DNA of 64,000 nt from Phylloscopus collybita. Its lineage: Eukaryota > Chordata > Aves > Passeriformes > Phylloscopidae. Under the pieces are notes generated by a model. It ran no database searches, was not told the origin of the DNA, and saw only the letters and a program-made list of their open reading frames with translations. A program made the position numbers and the translations under genes. Positions 59,995 to 64,000 of this stretch are shown in pieces. Location: NCBI GenBank assembly GCA_027886175.1, contig JAJNNQ010000027.1, positions 5,842,001 to 5,906,000 on the forward strand, in the 5' to 3' direction. Position 1 is the first letter of the stretch. Each line of letters opens with the position of its first letter.

Positions 59995-62900
59995 GTAAGT
60001 TAAAGGGGTTAAACCTCTCCTTTATGGTCTTTTCTAAAGGAAATAGTCTTTTCCAAAAGTCAACTTTGAATGAGGATTGTTCACAATATATCAGTTTCTA
60101 AATTTTTCATACCAAAGTCTCATTTTTCTCCGAACCCCTGAGGAGCAAAGGGGAGGGGAAGCAAAGCTGAATTAGTTTTGCATAAATTTTTAAAGTTTTT
60201 TTTCCACTAAAATTTCGTGCACAAATAATTCATTTTCTGTTAATCATAGTCCACCCTTTTTTCCCTGAATAGTCATCTCTTCTTCATTTTATTAGTATTA
60301 TCATCATATATTTGTCCTACTTCTTAAAGCAGTATCAGCAATCAGAACCTTTATTGCATTTTAGTTTTTGTGACTGATCTCATAAGAATTCTCCTGCAAT
60401 AAGGACCAGTGTGTGGTTGTAAGATTTTTGAATCAGGGCAGCAAGCGGATCACATTGGAAGAGTCACACTGGTCTAGCAGTTTTTCTTTAAATACTTGGT
60501 GTGCTAGGAATAGGAAACAAATTTAAAAACCATGACAGCATAAAAATAAAACAGGAAATGGAAAAAATAAAATAATAAATAAGAAATCTGCTATTTTTAC
60601 AAGCAATTGGAGCGCTACAAATAGCAAGTCAAGCTGATACTTAGTCACCAATATGGAGAATAAAGATTAGAAGGAAGCGAGAAATGGGGTGGGGACTGTA
60701 AAGAGCCGCTTCCCTGTCTATAAATATTCTCTCTTGCCCGTGGTTCTGCAACAGAAGGGAGTCTGGAGATGGTCCATGTTTTGAACACCTTCATCACAGC
60801 CTTGCAGACAAGAAGGTGTGTGATGATGGGCTCCATCAAAGCCTCCAGCACCCCAGGAAAGGCGAGCCGGGGGAGCAGCAGCTCCGCAGACACCGCCACA
60901 GCCTCTCTGAACCAGGAGCGAGCTCCCAAACCCCCTCAAAATCCCACAGACTAAAACCAGGCTGAGAAAACGCCCTTTGCTGGCTCGGGAGACATCATCA
61001 GGGGAGGCAGCAAAGGGAAAATTTATTAAGTCATGCTGTGGCAAAACACAGTTTTTGACATCTAACTCCTGAAAGGCGAGCGAGGTGGGCTCCTCGCACG
61101 TGCTCTGGAAAGCATCACTTCATGCTCCCTTGTCTCTTCCCATTAAGATCCCACACGCGTGGCTATTCATCCCCTCAGCACACAGCAGCCAGATTGTTTG
61201 CTGAAGTGATAGATGAAAAATTCATTCTGTTTTTGAGGGTGTTTAAACATTCAGTGCAGGAGTGTCACTGGCTGCTGGGCAGCCAGCTTAGCAGTGACTC
61301 CGCAGCTCCGACTCTCTAAGGTTCGGGCTGAAAATTCCAGCTCTCATCCATGGTCAAATAAAATCATCAAAAATTTGACTCAGATTTTTTTTTTACTTCT
61401 TTGTTTTCAGTAAAGGGGTTTCAGTTTATAGATCCATCCACACTGCAGCATTTTACAAATTTTTTTTTTTTCTGGGCTTGACCAGGGCTGTTGTAATGAA
61501 AATCTTTGGGTCCAAAGGGAAACACCTCTCTGTGTTTGCATGTGTACACGTACACATATTGTTTTGAAAGCTGAATTGACAGACACCCCTATGAGATCAC
61601 GTTTGCAGGCTGAATTTCTGACCCTATTTTTTGCCTGCAAGACTAAATCAAGACACTTATGCTACAGAGGCAAAAGATTTGAATATCTAACCCATCCCCA
61701 CCCATACATGCTTCTACACACACAAAGCCAAGACAGAAAATCACATTGCTTTCTCAGCAGATCCCTATTCCACCCCTGCAAAAGTAGTGTAATCTATTTT
61801 CTCTGTAGCTGGAATTCACAATTATCAAGGATGCGGATGGCAGTGTCATGGAATCAGCTGAGCCTCTCTTAATGGCATTTTCACAGATGAATCTTTTTAT
61901 TCTTCTTGCCTTATGATTTAAACTGCGCAGTTTAATCTGTACCCACCATCTCACACGAAGACTTTGAAACACCCACATACCCTGACACAGAAACAGCCAA
62001 TGCTCTTCCCTATTGTCAGCCATTGCTGTCCGAGGCCAAAAGAAAGAGGTCACCCATAATAATGTCAACCATCACCATGGTATCTGAGCACCATTTGATT
62101 TAAAGAATGCTCTAAGAGCCTATGGAAAATGTAGAGGCAGCAAAGGCAAAGCACTCAGAGTAACTTCAGAAATAATTGCAATGCAATTAAGATGTGCCAC
62201 CAAAATGAATATTTCAGAGCAGAGTTCATCGGCGGAGAGGTTGCCTGCATTAGAAAAGTTAAAGACATTCAGGCTTGATTAGGTTCTCACATGAAACTCA
62301 GCAGCCAAACACAGAAATCAATGGATTTTTATCTGTAAAAATCCTCTGTGACAGAAAAACCTGATGCAGAAGGTTGGAACTCTGCCCATCAGCAGCCCCA
62401 AAGCCTCTGACATTACTGGGTGCCCAGCACTGCTCAGGGTCAAGCTCTGAAGCTAAAATATTGCTGGACAAGGGAAGGGAAGGAAAGGAGGGACAGCGGA
62501 GCTGCCACATTTTTGGAACAGGTTTTTCACATGTGTCTTTGCATCTGCAACAGGCAACACCTTCATGCTGGCCCCTTCAAGTGTCACCACTTAAGTGCAC
62601 GTGGGAAGTGGTACTGGGAAAGATCTCTGTGATTCCATTTCTTTCCAATGTCTCATTTAAAAGGATCTTTGCTTTCACACTACCAAAGCAGAAGGGCTGT
62701 GATCCCACAGCAGGGACCAGGACTAGAGGATCTTTCCAGCAGGCAAATCACAAGTTAAGCTGCCTAACTCCACCAGGGAGGGATTGGTACTTCACCTAGA
62801 AAATTATGTTACTTCTGCTAAAAAATAAAGAAAAAAGTGATCTCCAACCCTCATAATTTTCTCCCCACCCAGCACTGGGCAGGGTGGGCTCTGCATTCAC

Positions 62901-63139
62901 CAAATGAGCAGCCCCAAGTGAAGCCAGCTGCCTTCAGTAAGGGCAGGTTTAAAATTAAAATTGAACATGTTTTGCTTAAATGGCTAATGTTTGAATGTTT
63001 TGGTGAAGGGAATCAGTTCTGGCAGCCCAGAGGGTTCAATCCCAAAACACACAGAAAGATTATGAGCAGGAGTTAAAAACCCACAGAAATCTCTTTGGAG
63101 AAGCACAGAGTTTCAGCTTTTGGAGGCTGCTTTTCCCAG
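59995..63139. other. Unique non-coding DNA, no gene seen
   Basis: 60170-60620 is AT-rich and motif-dense and may be regulatory. A near-palindrome lies at 61540-61557 (ATGTGTAC, AC, GTACACAT). Short overlapping frames only, the longest 141 codons at 62374-62799 without a domain. If both candidate exons belong to one transcript, this would be its intron. Confidence 0.45.
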
Positions 63140-63205
63140 AACCACGCCAGAACTCTCAGCAGCAGGACTGTTGTGAGCAAAGATGGAGCTGTTTATCTAC
63201 TGGAG
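63140..63205 (+). other. Possible small exon (66 bp)
   Basis: An acceptor-like CTGCTTTTCCCAG ends at 63139 and a GAG|GTGAGG donor follows (GT at 63206). The 66-bp interval is a multiple of three. It is open in its own first frame, and also in the frame that would continue from the 118-bp candidate exon at 59877, where the one leftover base joins two here. The evidence is weak and chance is quite possible. Confidence 0.15.
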
Positions 63206-63419
63206 GTGAGGATTTATTTTCTAGAGGGCAGATGCAACTCTAGGGAAGACTATTTTGGTCATTAACGCAGGTTTAGCAGGCACCATTATATACTGAGCTT
63301 TGCTGGTAAGAAGTTGTAAATGTATTTAAAATTCTCATGATTGAAAACAAGGGACAAGGCTCCCCTAGCCAGGCACTGGTCCAAGCTGAAGGTGAATACA
63401 ACCACGGGGCAGCTGTGGT
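63206..63419. other. Short unique spacer
   Basis: Nothing recognisable. Confidence 0.5.
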
Positions 63420-63880
63420 GCCTTTTTATGATCCCCACTGTACAGTAGGCTTTGATGTTTATTATGAAATATTATGATTTAAGTGGCTAGAGGAGTTCAT
63501 GAAAAATGACCCCTGTAAACGCTGCCTGGGAAACTGGATTCAGCAAATTAGCACATTCCTTAACATCATCCTCCTCCTCGTGCATTGTGCGTTAACTTAA
63601 ATGTGCCTAAATGGACAGTTCAGGAGCCTATACATAAAGTCTGTACATGATTATCCTATTAAGGACTATTACTGGAGTGGTTTAGTCTTGTGCTGTATCA
63701 CTTATGCAAATGAGAGAAAATCTGAAGTTACTGTTACTTTTAGACAAAGTGCAAATAAGCTTTTCACTGCATATTAATGAATTGCTAATACCCAGCTCTT
63801 CTGCATCCATCTTTATGCAGATTAGAGTAATGCTGTTTGCACAGTTGTAGCATTTCAACTTTTTCATTTGGAAGCACCTA
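63420..63880. promoter_or_regulatory. Candidate enhancer with POU octamer and homeodomain sites
   Basis: It contains a perfect POU octamer ATGCAAAT (63704-63711), a second octamer-like TTATGCAGATTAG near 63812, and a homeodomain pair with TAAT cores at 63775 and 63786. Further ATTA/TTAAC cores lie near 63460, 63595 and 63659. It is repeat-free, almost without CpG, and has stops in all frames. This is the window's most enhancer-like stretch by motif content. Constraint and activity are inferred. Confidence 0.45.
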
Positions 63881-64000
63881 GACTAAGATTCAAAAACAAA
63901 CCCAAACTCTGTACCGTGCAAGCTAAAGCAATCAAAAACCCAAACAGAACTCCTGCAGAAATTAAATACTGAAGCTGCAGACTTGGTGAACGTGTTTGAC

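Noticed and set aside
63033..63043. GGTTCAATCCC, a match to the tRNA B-box
   Set aside because: There is no proper A-box at the right distance and the flanks do not form T-arm or acceptor stems, so it is not a tRNA or tRNA-derived SINE.

Overview
This is a window of vertebrate nuclear DNA, most likely from a bird. The clearest clue is three copies of the 3' end of a CR1 LINE, including the avian ATTCTRTG terminal octamers, at 1-163, 13324-13464 and 55471-55750. There are no Alu, B1 or L1 signatures, interspersed repeats are sparse, and there is a short retroviral solo LTR of a size and target-site length common in birds. A songbird is plausible but I cannot prove it from this sequence.

I find no convincing protein-coding gene, rRNA, tRNA or CRISPR array. 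The open reading frames are short, overlap each other in several frames, lack recognisable domains, and in the longest cases are by-products of tandem repeats. The window reads as intergenic or deep intronic DNA. The only gene-like signals are two possible small exons near the right end (59877-59994 and 63140-63205, + strand). Their splice-like borders and open frames could also arise by chance.

Layout: 1-6.1 kb is a clipped CR1 end followed by unique DNA, up to a 36-base T run. 6.1-28 kb is mostly unique, with several AT-rich stretches full of homeodomain-type TAAT cores, several long T runs and the second CR1. 28-33.4 kb is the repeat-rich core: a GA-rich hexamer/pentamer tract, a homeobox-motif-rich stretch, a 306-bp solo LTR with perfect 6-bp terminal inverted repeats and a perfect 6-bp target duplication, a 637-bp CAGCN pentamer array, and a roughly 950-bp minisatellite that grades from 18-bp units into a 72-bp higher-order repeat. 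33.4-53 kb is again mostly unique, with a TTCC tract, an AAAAT tract, a TG tract and a small CpG cluster. 53-64 kb holds the reverse-oriented CR1, the stretches that look most like conserved non-coding regulatory elements, and the two possible exons.

There are no cooperating genes to describe. The value of the window lies in its tandem arrays, the solo LTR, the candidate regulatory stretches and a strong strand bias of long T runs. All regulatory calls were made by eye from motif content, without any cross-species comparison.
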